Below are positions 35,217 through 43,516 of a DNA stretch of 64,000 bases, in pieces. A program made the position numbers and the translations under genes. The notes under the pieces are model-generated. The model did not search any database. It was given only the letters and a program-made list of their open reading frames with translations, and was not told where the DNA came from. The DNA comes from Hyphomicrobiales bacterium (GTDB lineage Bacteria; Pseudomonadota; Alphaproteobacteria; Rhizobiales; Xanthobacteraceae). The stretch spans positions 1 to 64,000 of the forward strand of contig WHTM01000019.1 of NCBI GenBank assembly GCA_009377755.1, written 5' to 3'. The first letter of the stretch is position 1. The number at the start of each line of letters is the position of its first letter.

Positions 35217-35251
35217 CTCGAGAAGGTCGCTCAGACCGCGACCTTCTCGAG
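35217..35251. terminator. Shared hairpin between convergent sodC and chemoreceptor genes
   Basis: 14-bp perfect arms (CTCGAGAAGGTCGC at 35217-35230, complement at 35238-35251) with a 7-base loop. The right arm lies in the last codons of the chemoreceptor and its stop is in the loop. There is no clear T-run on either side, so a bidirectional terminator is likely but not certain. Confidence 0.5.
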
Positions 35252-37201
35252 GAACCGTTCGACCTCGGCGCGCAGATTTGTCGACGCCTGCTCGACCGAC
35301 TGCGAGGCGGTCAGCACCGTCTCCGCCGAACCGCGCGTCTCGGTCGCCGCCCCGGCGACATCCGCCAGCAGCGAGACCATGGTCTTGGCGCCGGATGCGG
35401 CGCCCGCGACGTTCTGCGAGATCTCCCCGGTGGCGGCGTTCTGCTGCTCCATCGAAGCCGCGACCGCCGACGTGTAGAGATTGATCTCCTGCATGCGCTC
35501 GGCTATGCGGTGGATCGCCGAGACCGCGTCCGTCGTCAAGGACTGCACCCCGGAAATCTGTCCGGCGATCTCTTCGGTGGCGCTCGCCGTCTGCACGGCC
35601 AGCGACTTCACCTCGGACGCGACCACGGCAAAGCCGCGGCCGGCTTCGCCGGCGCGCGCCGCCTCGATGGTGGCATTCAGCGCCAGCAGGTTCGTCTGCC
35701 CGGCAATATCGCGGATCAGCTTGACGACGTCGCCGATACTCTGCGCCACCCGCGCCAGTCCGGAGATCTGCTCGTTCGTGGACTTGGCTTCGCTAACGGT
35801 TGCGCGCACGACATCGGTCGCCCTGGAGAGCTGCTGACTGATTTCGGCAATCGATCCCGACAATTCGTCGGCGGCGACGGCTGCCGTCTCGACGTTGGTC
35901 GACGCCTCGTTGCAGGATACCAGGGCGCTTTCGGCGCGCTGCGAGGTTTGGCTGGAGGCGTTGAGCAGCGCGCTCGCGGTCGATTTCATGGCGTTCGTGC
36001 TGCTGCTGACGGATTGCAGCAGGCTTTCGATGCGTTCGCGGAAAGCGGCGATCGCGCCTTCGAGGACGGCCCGGCGCTGCCTCTGCTCCGCCAACGCGGC
36101 GCGCTGTTGCTCGGTCTGCCGGCGCTCGGTGACGTCTTCATGGGTCGCCACCCAACCGCCGCCCAACAGCGGACTGTTGACCACCAGGATCGAGCGGCCA
36201 TCCGGCAGGTCGACGGTGCTGCTGACGATCTTACCGGCGGAGATCGATTTCAGCAGGTCATCGACATACTGCTGCGGATTGCCGGACGCGGTGCCGGCGT
36301 TGGCCCGAATCCGCAGCAGGTCGTGAAGCGTACACCCGGCCGTCACGTCGTTCGGCGACAGCCGATAGATCTCAAGGTATCGCTGATTGAAGATGACGAC
36401 ACGCCGGTTGGCGTCGAACATGCAGAGCCCCTGCGCCATGTTGTTGAGCGCGGCGTCGAGGATGCGATTCTGCTTGCGCATGCGCCGGTCTGCGAATGCG
36501 GCGACCAGGCTCATGCCGAGAATGGACAGCGCGGCACTTGCCACCGCCAGGGCGAGCCACCTTCCGGACAAGGCGTTCTCGGCGACGGTCCTGATCGGGT
36601 CGGGGACGATGACGACGGCGCCCATGGCGGTGAAGTGGTGCGAGACGATCGCCAGCGTGAGCAGGATGCCGGCGAAAATGACGGCCTGCGTATCTTCACG
36701 GCGCCTGGCCAATTCCAAGGCCGCCATGCCAAGCACCACCCCGAGCAAGATCGACAGGGCAACGAGCCATAGGTCCCATGTGACGCGCCCGGGGACCTCG
36801 ACCGCCCACATGCCGATGTAGTGCATGGCGGCGATTCCGCCGCCGATGATGCCGCCGCCGATGATTCCCGAGAACCGGTATGGCAGGTAGACCGCGATGG
36901 CTAAGCCGAGCGAGGTAATGAGTGCCGCGGCGAAGAACGAAATCGTGGTGAGTGCGATATCGAAGCCGATCGCGATCCCTGGGTCGTAGGCCAGCATGGC
37001 GACGAAGTGCGTCGCCCAGATGCCGCATCCGGTCGCAAGCCCGGCTGTGGCGATCCAGATCGCTCGCTGGCGGCCCCACGATGCCCGCGCGAGATGAAAT
37101 ATGCTCACCGCGACCAGGCTTGCCAGCAAGCAGATGAGACCCGCCACGACCACCAGCCGCCAGTCGTGTTCATTGGTCAGACAGTTGAAGACTCGAAACA
37201 T
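35231..37201 (-). CDS. MHYT-PAS methyl-accepting chemotaxis protein
   Basis: This 656-residue chemoreceptor senses through its membrane part. The N-terminal MHYT domain (about 10-230) has seven hydrophobic helices with the copper/gas-linked motifs THFVAM, AMHYIGM and [12 protein letters not shown] domain follows (about 245-370, [35 protein letters not shown]). The C-terminal signalling domain has the hairpin tip [40 protein letters not shown]. No HAMP domain is seen. The ATG at 37201 follows a G-rich ribosome site; an ATG eight codons upstream is possible. It would signal to CheA/CheW complexes. Confidence 0.92.
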   Translation of the reverse strand: MFRVFNCLTNEHDWRLVVVAGLICLLASLVAVSIFHLARASWGRQRAIWIATAGLATGCGIWATHFVAMLAYDPGIAIGFDIALTTISFFAAALITSLGLAIAVYLPYRFSGIIGGGIIGGGIAAMHYIGMWAVEVPGRVTWDLWLVALSILLGVVLGMAALELARRREDTQAVIFAGILLTLAIVSHHFTAMGAVVIVPDPIRTVAENALSGRWLALAVASAALSILGMSLVAAFADRRMRKQNRILDAALNNMAQGLCMFDANRRVVIFNQRYLEIYRLSPNDVTAGCTLHDLLRIRANAGTASGNPQQYVDDLLKSISAGKIVSSTVDLPDGRSILVVNSPLLGGGWVATHEDVTERRQTEQQRAALAEQRQRRAVLEGAIAAFRERIESLLQSVSSSTNAMKSTASALLNASSQTSQRAESALVSCNEASTNVETAAVAADELSGSIAEISQQLSRATDVVRATVSEAKSTNEQISGLARVAQSIGDVVKLIRDIAGQTNLLALNATIEAARAGEAGRGFAVVASEVKSLAVQTASATEEIAGQISGVQSLTTDAVSAIHRIAERMQEINLYTSAVAASMEQQNAATGEISQNVAGAASGAKTMVSLLADVAGAATETRGSAETVLTASQSVEQASTNLRAEVERFLEKVAV

Positions 37202-37356
37202 TTCATGCCCCCCACCGCATTGCACCGACCGTATGAGCAGACGGTTTTTTTGGCGTTAACGGGCGGTCAATGATGAATGAATCGTTAGTGCCTATGAGCC
37301 ACGGCTGTCGTCCCGGCCGAGCGCCGCAGGCGCGCCACGAGGGCTTCGGTCAGCGA

Positions 37357-38862
37357 CTAGGACTCCTGGAACGCCTCATCGCGGCGACTGCGGATGGTCG
37401 GCAGCGCCACCAGTGTCAGCAAGAGCCCGGCCGCGACCAGCAGCCCGAAACTGATCGGGCGATTGATGAAAATCATGGGATCGCCGCCGGAAATCCGCAT
37501 GGCGCGGCGAAGGTTCTCCTCCATCAGCGGGCCGAGCACGAAGCCCAGGATCATCGGCGCCGGCTCGCATTGCAGCCGCATGAACACATAGCCGAGGACG
37601 CCGAAAAATGCGGCGAGCAGGACGGCGGCGGAGCTGTTGTTCACGGTGTACACGCCGATCGCGCAGAACAGCAGGATCGACAGATACAGGAAACGATACG
37701 GCACCTTGAGCAATTGCACCCAGATACCGATCAGCGGCAGGTTGATGACCAGCAGCATGGCGTTGCCGATCCACATCGAGGCGATCATGCCCCAGAACAT
37801 CGCCGGACGTTCCGACATGATCTGCGGGCCGGGCTGGATGCCGTGGATCATCAATGCGCCGATCATCAGCGCCATGACGGCATTGCCGGGGATGCCGAGC
37901 GTGAGCATTGGAATGAACGACGTCTGGGCGCCCGCGTTGTTGGCGGATTCGGGACCGGCGACACCTTCGACAGCGCCTCGCCCGAACTGCGTCGGATGTC
38001 GTGAGACCTTCTTTTCCAGGGCGTAGGCAGCGAACGAGCTGAGGGTCGCGCCGCCACCCGGCAGGACACCCAGGATCGAGCCGATCCCGGTCCCGCGCAG
38101 CACGGCCGGCCATGCCCGCCGGAAATCCTCGCGCGTCGGCCAAAGCCGGGTGATTTTCTGCGCTATGACCGACCGCTGCTCCGGCGGTTGCGTCAGGTTG
38201 GTGATGATCTCGCCGACGCCGAAGATGCCGATCGCCAGCGTGGCGACATCGATGCCGTCGACCAACTCGATGATGCCGAAGGTGAAGCGGGTTCCGCCGG
38301 TATTGCCGTCGGTGCCGATCAATCCGATCAGCAGCCCGAGGATGATCATCGCCACGGCTTTGATGACTGAGCCGTGCGCCAACACGACCGCGGCAATCAG
38401 GCCGAGCGCCATGAGCGAGAAGTACTCCGGAGCGCCGAATGACTGGCCGACCAAGGCGAGCGGCGGCGCGAACGTGGCGATCAAGGCAGTGGCGATGGAG
38501 CCGGCAAAGAACGAGCCCAGCGCCGCCACCGCGAGCGCCGCCCCGGCGCGTCCCCGCCGCGCCATCTGATGGCCGTCGATGCAGGTCACCACCGCCGAGG
38601 TTTCGCCCGGCAGGTTCACCAGGATCGCCGTGGTCGAGCCGCCGTATTGCGCGCCGTAGAAGATGCCGGCGAGCATGATCAGCCCGGACACCGGCTCGAG
38701 ATGGAAGGTGAGCGGCAGCAGCATCGCGATGGTGGTAATCGGGCCGATGCCGGGAAGCACGCCGATCAGCGTGCCGACCAGGACGCCGACGAACGCGAAG
38801 CCAAGGTTGACCGGCGTCAGAGCGACGCCGAAGCCAAGGGCAAGATTTGCAAGCAGCTCCAT
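37357..38862 (-). CDS. tctA: Tripartite tricarboxylate transporter large permease
   Basis: This 501-residue permease has about 11-12 helices and TctA-family segments: the start [40 protein letters not shown], then PGETSAVVTCIDGHQMARRGRAG, GILGVLPGGGATLSSFAAYALEKKVSRHPTQFGRGAVEGVAGPESANNAGA and LTLGIPGNAVMAL. Both halves carry the conserved PGIGP/PGGGA repeat. It works with the TctB gene just upstream (four bases apart) and a Bug receptor, probably that at 41550. It imports carboxylates using the proton or sodium gradient. Confidence 0.93.
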   Translation of the reverse strand: MELLANLALGFGVALTPVNLGFAFVGVLVGTLIGVLPGIGPITTIAMLLPLTFHLEPVSGLIMLAGIFYGAQYGGSTTAILVNLPGETSAVVTCIDGHQMARRGRAGAALAVAALGSFFAGSIATALIATFAPPLALVGQSFGAPEYFSLMALGLIAAVVLAHGSVIKAVAMIILGLLIGLIGTDGNTGGTRFTFGIIELVDGIDVATLAIGIFGVGEIITNLTQPPEQRSVIAQKITRLWPTREDFRRAWPAVLRGTGIGSILGVLPGGGATLSSFAAYALEKKVSRHPTQFGRGAVEGVAGPESANNAGAQTSFIPMLTLGIPGNAVMALMIGALMIHGIQPGPQIMSERPAMFWGMIASMWIGNAMLLVINLPLIGIWVQLLKVPYRFLYLSILLFCAIGVYTVNNSSAAVLLAAFFGVLGYVFMRLQCEPAPMILGFVLGPLMEENLRRAMRISGGDPMIFINRPISFGLLVAAGLLLTLVALPTIRSRRDEAFQES

Positions 38863-38866
38863 CGGC

Positions 38867-39373
38867 CTACCAATCCGGCCAGACCGGAATCGTCAGGCCA
38901 AGGCCGACGATGAAGATCGCCCACGACAGGATAACCAGTACCAGCGCCGCAATCGCTGTTTCGAACGGCCGCAAGCCCCGCGCGGCGACGGCGCCGATGC
39001 CGGTCAGCAGCAGGATCGCAACAACCAGGCCGAGCCGCTCGATCGTCAGCGCAAAGATCACCATGCCGGCGGTCACGAAGATCACCGGACGCCACGCCGG
39101 AAGCGAGCCGTTCTGGGAAATCGTCTGTGCCCGGGCCTCGCGCAGGCCTTGCAACAGGATGACCGCGCCGAGCGCCAGCAGCAGCCAGCATAGCAGCCGC
39201 GGCACATAGCCCGTGCCCATGCGCAGCGCCGTGCCAATGGGATAGTTGTTCGAGATGACGAGGCCGAGAACGGCCACGGCCATGAACATAAGACCGGCGA
39301 GCACATCCTTGCGTGCGAGCAAGCCCCAGTCGAGCGGGCCGGGGATGGGGCGTTTGCTAGCGCGGTCGCTCAT
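38867..39373 (-). CDS. tctB: Tripartite tricarboxylate transporter small subunit
   Basis: This 168-residue protein has four membrane helices in the TctB layout, beginning KDVLAGLMFMAVAVLGLVISNNYPIGTALRMGTGYVPRLLCWLLLALGAVIL (the GTGYVPR/GxGxFP motif is characteristic). Several ATGs are clustered; 39373 is best placed relative to GGGA, with 39379 as an alternative. Its 5' end abuts a palindromic element at 39396-39472. Unlike the complete set at 53904-56899, the receptor gene is not adjacent. Confidence 0.88.
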   Translation of the reverse strand: MSDRASKRPIPGPLDWGLLARKDVLAGLMFMAVAVLGLVISNNYPIGTALRMGTGYVPRLLCWLLLALGAVILLQGLREARAQTISQNGSLPAWRPVIFVTAGMVIFALTIERLGLVVAILLLTGIGAVAARGLRPFETAIAALVLVILSWAIFIVGLGLTIPVWPDW

Positions 39374-39395
39374 GAGCATTCCCACTTGTCGCGGA

Positions 39396-39472
39396 GTCAT
39401 TCCGGGGCGCGCCGAGCGCAGCCAAGTTTACGCAGGCTGCGCAAACTTGCCTGCGTGGGCGCCCGGAATGAC
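39396..39472. repeat. GTCATTCCGGG element with nested palindrome (copy D)
   Basis: 11-bp inverted ends (GTCATTCCGGG at 39396-39406, complement at 39462-39472) surround the 25-bp palindrome at 39424-39448 (right arm CTGCGCAAACTT, one mismatch). It is the most compact copy of the family, between the hydrolase and tctB genes. Confidence 0.85.
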
Positions 39473-39495
39473 GATGCTGGTAGGCCTAACAAGCA

Positions 39496-41196
39496 TCAGG
39501 AGCTTTTCGGAGGGATGATCGGCAGCAGCAGATACGACTGGTATTCGCCGCCTGCGTGGATGGTATTGGTGCCAGTGTTGTAGTCGGCATGATAATGCAT
39601 GTACGACTGGCTGCCGACGCCGTCGCGCGGCTGGATATCGAGGCGGATGCGGTGGCCTCGCCCGAACACCATCGAGGTCGGCCAGATCTCCAAGTCGACC
39701 CTCACGATCTCGCCGGGTTTGAGAAAAAGCCGCCGCTTGTGCCGATGATATGGCCGATACGGCAGCGACAGATCCGGATCGAGCTCGCGATGCGAGACCC
39801 GCAGCCAGCCCTTCGCCACCGGCACCGGCGCCCCCTGCTGGCCGGTTTCCAGCACCTCGTTGCCGTCGGCATCGAGGTTGCGGATGGTGAGGAACAGGTC
39901 CATGTCTTCGGTCTCGCTCGAGACCCAGAAGCTCGCGGCCACTGGGCCGGTGACTTCGACGGCGTGCGGCAGCGGCGGCGTTTCGAGCGAAATGCCCATG
40001 CCGGGCCGGATGCCCCCGCCCATCACCTGCGAGGACGCGGCGGAGGTCGAACCCATCGACCCGAGCGCCGTCGCCGGATAGGTGCGCGAGCTACTCATGT
40101 CCGGATTGGTGGAGATCAGGCCGCCTGAGTTCTCCGGCTGACCCGCGGGCGGCGTCGACAGATCGAAATAGAGCCTGGTCCATTGCGTGCGAGCGAGCGG
40201 CCATTCGTGCTCGTGGCGCCATTCGATCTCGTCGTTGCCCTTGCGGATGGCGAGCTTCACCGGCGGCTCGTCCATGACGCCGTTGTCGATGCCCTTGAGC
40301 CAGTAATCGAAGAAGCGCAGCTGATCCTGCCTGCCGTCCTCGGTGTAGAACGGATGCACATGGGTGCCGGCCTGCAGGCGCAGCTTCTTGTGCTTCGAAG
40401 CCGCGCGCATGAAGGCTTCGGTATTGCCGCGCAGATGCAGCGCCATGCCGGACCAATTGCCGACTGTGAGCATCGGCACGGTGATCTTGTCCCATTGCGC
40501 CTGCGCACCGAAGAAAGCGCCGCTGTCGAGGTTGTTGTGCAGCCAGAAGTACAGCGTATTGATGTTCCAGGCGTCGGGAAGGCTCTGCGCGGCGCGGCCG
40601 ACGGTATGGTGCATCAGGTGGGCGGTGAACCAGTTGGTCATGAATACGCTGAGAAGCCCGCCGTGGAACAGCGCATCGCGATAGAGATCGGCGAACCCTT
40701 CCCACGGAATGATCGCCTTCAATGACGGCGGCTGCAGGTTGGCGACGAACCACTGGTTGATGGCGAAATAGGAGATGCCGGAGAGCCCGACGTTCCCGTT
40801 GCACCACGGCTGCGCCGCCGCCCATTCGATCGCGTCGTAGAAGTCGATCGCTTCCGCAAGCGACCACGGTTCGCATTGGCCGGGCGACTTGCCGCTGCCA
40901 CGTCCGTCGACCCGCACGGCGGCGTAGCCATTCGGCACCCACCATTCGGGGTTGACGGTCTCCCAGTTCATCCAGGGATTCGGCTTCTCCTCCAGCGTCG
41001 GAGGCGGAATCCAGAGCTTGTCCTTCTGGTATGGACCGAGATTGAGGATGGCCGGATGGCGGCCGGCGTCGTCCGGCCGGAAGACATCGGCCTTGAGACG
41101 TGCGCCGTCGCGCATCGGCACGTCGACGTCCTTCTCGAGCAGGATTCCGGAAGGCGTGGCGGGGGGAGCAGATTGCATTGTCACTCGTTCGTTCAT
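39496..41196 (-). CDS. CocE/NonD family (S15-type) hydrolase
   Basis: This 566-residue alpha/beta-hydrolase has a C-terminal jelly-roll domain. The N-terminal core has VPMRDGARLKADVFRPDD, VRVDGRGSGKSPG and the nucleophile elbow NVGLSGISYFAINQW. It gives GISYFA where GxSYxG is common. The usual acid-bearing GWxD segment reads GNWSGMALHLRGN, so the Asp may be elsewhere. A candidate His is in GTHVHPFY. The C-terminal part (FWVSSETEDMDLFL; PTSMVFGRGHRIRLDIQ) fits the PepX_C domain. Members cleave esters or amides such as cocaine or glutaryl-7-ACA. No signal peptide. It sits between tctB and a Bug receptor gene and could process the imported compound. Confidence 0.85.
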   Translation of the reverse strand: MNERVTMQSAPPATPSGILLEKDVDVPMRDGARLKADVFRPDDAGRHPAILNLGPYQKDKLWIPPPTLEEKPNPWMNWETVNPEWWVPNGYAAVRVDGRGSGKSPGQCEPWSLAEAIDFYDAIEWAAAQPWCNGNVGLSGISYFAINQWFVANLQPPSLKAIIPWEGFADLYRDALFHGGLLSVFMTNWFTAHLMHHTVGRAAQSLPDAWNINTLYFWLHNNLDSGAFFGAQAQWDKITVPMLTVGNWSGMALHLRGNTEAFMRAASKHKKLRLQAGTHVHPFYTEDGRQDQLRFFDYWLKGIDNGVMDEPPVKLAIRKGNDEIEWRHEHEWPLARTQWTRLYFDLSTPPAGQPENSGGLISTNPDMSSSRTYPATALGSMGSTSAASSQVMGGGIRPGMGISLETPPLPHAVEVTGPVAASFWVSSETEDMDLFLTIRNLDADGNEVLETGQQGAPVPVAKGWLRVSHRELDPDLSLPYRPYHRHKRRLFLKPGEIVRVDLEIWPTSMVFGRGHRIRLDIQPRDGVGSQSYMHYHADYNTGTNTIHAGGEYQSYLLLPIIPPKSS

Positions 41197-41549
41197 TCCG
41201 CATGCCTCCGGCCGTCATGCTGGTGCCGATTCCGATCGCATCGATCCGTAGGGTGGCATCGCGCATTCTCGGGCTTTGTCATCCGCACCTGCTGCGCGGG
41301 CGCAATGCCCACGCGGTGCGCGGGCGTGGGCAAAATCGCTCGCAACAGCAGCGCGAGTGGCTGCTCCACAGCGAGCGATTTTGCCACCCTACGGAACGCC
41401 GTATGTTGCGATCCAATCTCATCGGGACGCGCTCTCCCGTTCCGCTGCGCCGGGTCCGTCTTGGCCCGGCGCCTTTGTTATGACGCGGTGATGCGCGCCG
41501 ATCGCGACCGCGGCGTCGCGTAATGCCGCGACGTCGCGGCCGCTTCCGG
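41197..41549. repeat. Gap with a CGTAGGGTGGCA palindromic element and a hairpin
   Basis: This 353-bp gap has no convincing gene. CCGTAGGGTGGCA (41246-41258) pairs with its complement at 41382-41394; inside are AAATCGCTCGC and GCGAGCGATTT arms and long GC-rich stretches. A separate hairpin, GCGCCGGG (41447-41454) with CCCGGCGC (41465-41472), is followed by CTTTGTT on the plus strand, while both flanking genes run on the minus strand. Confidence 0.65.
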
Positions 41550-42530
41550 TCAATTGAGCTCGATCTTCACCTCGCTCGTGATCTTGCGCCACGAGTCGAG
41601 CTGGCCCTTCAGCCAGGTCTGCGACTCGTCCAGCGAGGCGTGGGGGCTGACGCTGACGAGCTGCTTCTGGAACGCCTGCTGCAATGCCGGTGCCTTCGTC
41701 GCCTCGACGATCGCCTTCTGCAACGTCTCCAGCGCCGCCTTCGGCGTCTTCGCCGGCGCCAGCATGCTTTGCCAGTGCAAGGTGCCGACGCCCGGGAAGC
41801 CGGCCTCGGCCAGCGTCGGGATGTCGGGATAGTCCGCCAGCCGCTTCTCGGCGAGCAGCGCGATCGGCCGTAGCTTGCCGGCCTTGATCATGCCGGCGCC
41901 GCTGGCGACGTTGAGAAACGCGAAGTGCACGTCACCGACGACCAGATCGTTGATCATGCCGGCGGCGCCCGACTTGTTGGGAATATGGACGATGTCGATG
42001 CTGGCCCGCCGGCCGAAGATCTCTGTGTCGAAATGCGGGAAGCTGCCGACGCCGGCGCTGGTGTAGCGGACCTTGCCGAGGTTTTGCTTCGCGTAGGCGA
42101 CCAGCTCGGCGACGCTCTTCACATTGAAATTGTGCGTGGTCGTCACCAGGAACGACGGATAGATCGCCATACGCGACACCGACACAACGTCCTGCTCGAA
42201 ATTGATCTTGAACTTGCCCTTGAACAGCACCGGAGTGATCGCGTTGGTCGAGACATTGCCGATCATCAGGGTGTAGCCGTCGGGCTTGGACCGTGCCATT
42301 TCCTCGATGGCGACAATGCCGAACGCGCCCGGCTTGCTCTCGACCACGAATTGCTGGCCGAGGATATTCTTGAGCTGCTCGCCGTAGATGCGCGACGTGA
42401 TGTCGGTCGCGCCGCCGGGCGCGTACGGCACGATGATCTTCACCGCCTTGCTGGGATACTTCTCCTGCGCGATGGCGCTGCCCGCGAGCGCCAGACACGC
42501 CGCGGCCAATAGTGTCGTCCTTAACTTCAC
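41550..42530 (-). CDS. tctC: Bug-family (TctC-type) solute receptor
   Basis: This 326-residue periplasmic receptor has a signal peptide (KLRTTLLAAACLALAGSAIAQ) and the Bug landmarks YPSKAVKIIVPYAPGGATDITSRIYGEQL, GQQFVVESKPGAFGIVAIEEMARSKPDGYTLMIG and YPDIPTLAEAGFPGV. The start is a GTG (42530) with GGGAGGAC just upstream. It is likely the receptor of the TctAB pair at 37357-39373, from which it is separated by the hydrolase gene on the same strand. A cupin gene lies 97 bp upstream. Confidence 0.9.
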   Translation of the reverse strand: MKLRTTLLAAACLALAGSAIAQEKYPSKAVKIIVPYAPGGATDITSRIYGEQLKNILGQQFVVESKPGAFGIVAIEEMARSKPDGYTLMIGNVSTNAITPVLFKGKFKINFEQDVVSVSRMAIYPSFLVTTTHNFNVKSVAELVAYAKQNLGKVRYTSAGVGSFPHFDTEIFGRRASIDIVHIPNKSGAAGMINDLVVGDVHFAFLNVASGAGMIKAGKLRPIALLAEKRLADYPDIPTLAEAGFPGVGTLHWQSMLAPAKTPKAALETLQKAIVEATKAPALQQAFQKQLVSVSPHASLDESQTWLKGQLDSWRKITSEVKIELN

Positions 42531-42627
42531 GTCGTCCTCCCTGAGAATGTCCGGCTTCGTGCTGCCGGCTCGAATGCGTCATTCCTCCGCCGTGCCGCCT
42601 ATACAGGCAGTTTTGTCTTACGTCGTC

Positions 42628-43032
42628 TTACGTCGCCTTGATGCCGTGCAGGCTATGGGACGCATCCTTGACTGTAAAGAAAACCACGTCGCCGTCCGGC
42701 GTGGCGCCGCCGGAATGCACGGCGTTGGCGGGGACGTAGAGCACCGAGCCGGGCTTGACCTCGATGTCCTGGCCATCGAGCGTCCCCCGGAACGTGCCCT
42801 GCAGCACGTAGATCCACTGCTCGTTGGGGTGTGAATGCGCCTCGGCGCCGGTGCCGGCCGGCATGCGCATCAGCGCCACGATCATCCGGTCGCCTTCGAC
42901 ACAGGAGCCGTTGGCAGTCGAGTAGTCGGGCCCGCCCAGAATGTGGTTGGCCTTGGCAAGATCGAACACGAATTCGCCGGCGCCGGCGCGGATCGCTCCG
43001 GGCGTACGCGGGACGGGGGCGGATACGGACAT
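42628..43032 (-). CDS. Single-domain cupin protein
   Basis: This 134-residue protein is one cupin barrel: MPAGTGAEAHSHPNEQWIYVLQGTFRGTLDGQDIEVKPGSVLYVPANAVHSGGA. The metal set (HSHxxxQ, then H in the second motif) is nearly standard, with Gln replacing the usual Glu. GAGGAGG precedes the ATG. No signal peptide is seen. It may bind or act on a small acid related to the downstream transporter and hydrolase genes; the reaction is unknown. Confidence 0.82.
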   Translation of the reverse strand: MSVSAPVPRTPGAIRAGAGEFVFDLAKANHILGGPDYSTANGSCVEGDRMIVALMRMPAGTGAEAHSHPNEQWIYVLQGTFRGTLDGQDIEVKPGSVLYVPANAVHSGGATPDGDVVFFTVKDASHSLHGIKAT

Positions 43033-43516
43033 GACGGCCTCCTCAACCGGTGGGACGCTGGTGTCCCGAATCCGAAGTTCGCTCGCCTTCGCGGCGTCCT
43101 CTTGGCGAACTTCGGATTTCGAAAGGATACTAGCAACTTTATGAATCTAGTGCGGTTTTGGTTCAGAAGTTTTCGTCACGGACGCGCGGCGAGACTAGCG
43201 AGAACTTCTGAATCACCGCACCGGTCGGGGCGATGTTAGTAGAGTGGGCAGCCCGGCGCCAGCGGGCAGGACGTAAGGCACGCTGCCTGTTTCCGCGTCA
43301 GCCGGCCGGTCGTCCGGCATGCTCTCCATGGCGCCTGGACGGCATGACCGGCAAGTTACTTCCCTACAAGCATTACGGCGCAAGCGGAAATGTGCCGGAG
43401 TACGGTTAGGAATAGAGCCCGCCGAACGTGCGCCGGCGAATTCAGAGTAAACGCGCCGCCCCGATGTTATCGCCATTCGCGGGGCATGACAGCCTGCGCC
43501 GCGGAGCTTCGGTCGC
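43033..43516. repeat. Gene-free gap with two inverted-repeat elements
   Basis: This 484-bp stretch shows no convincing gene. The first element has 14-bp perfect arms (AATCCGAAGTTCGC at 43069-43082, complement at 43105-43118). The second has TTCAGAAGTT at 43162-43171 and its complement at 43203-43212, with GTGCGG/CCGCAC outside. The rest (43215-43516) has no recognisable signal; it separates two reverse-strand operons. Confidence 0.7.
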
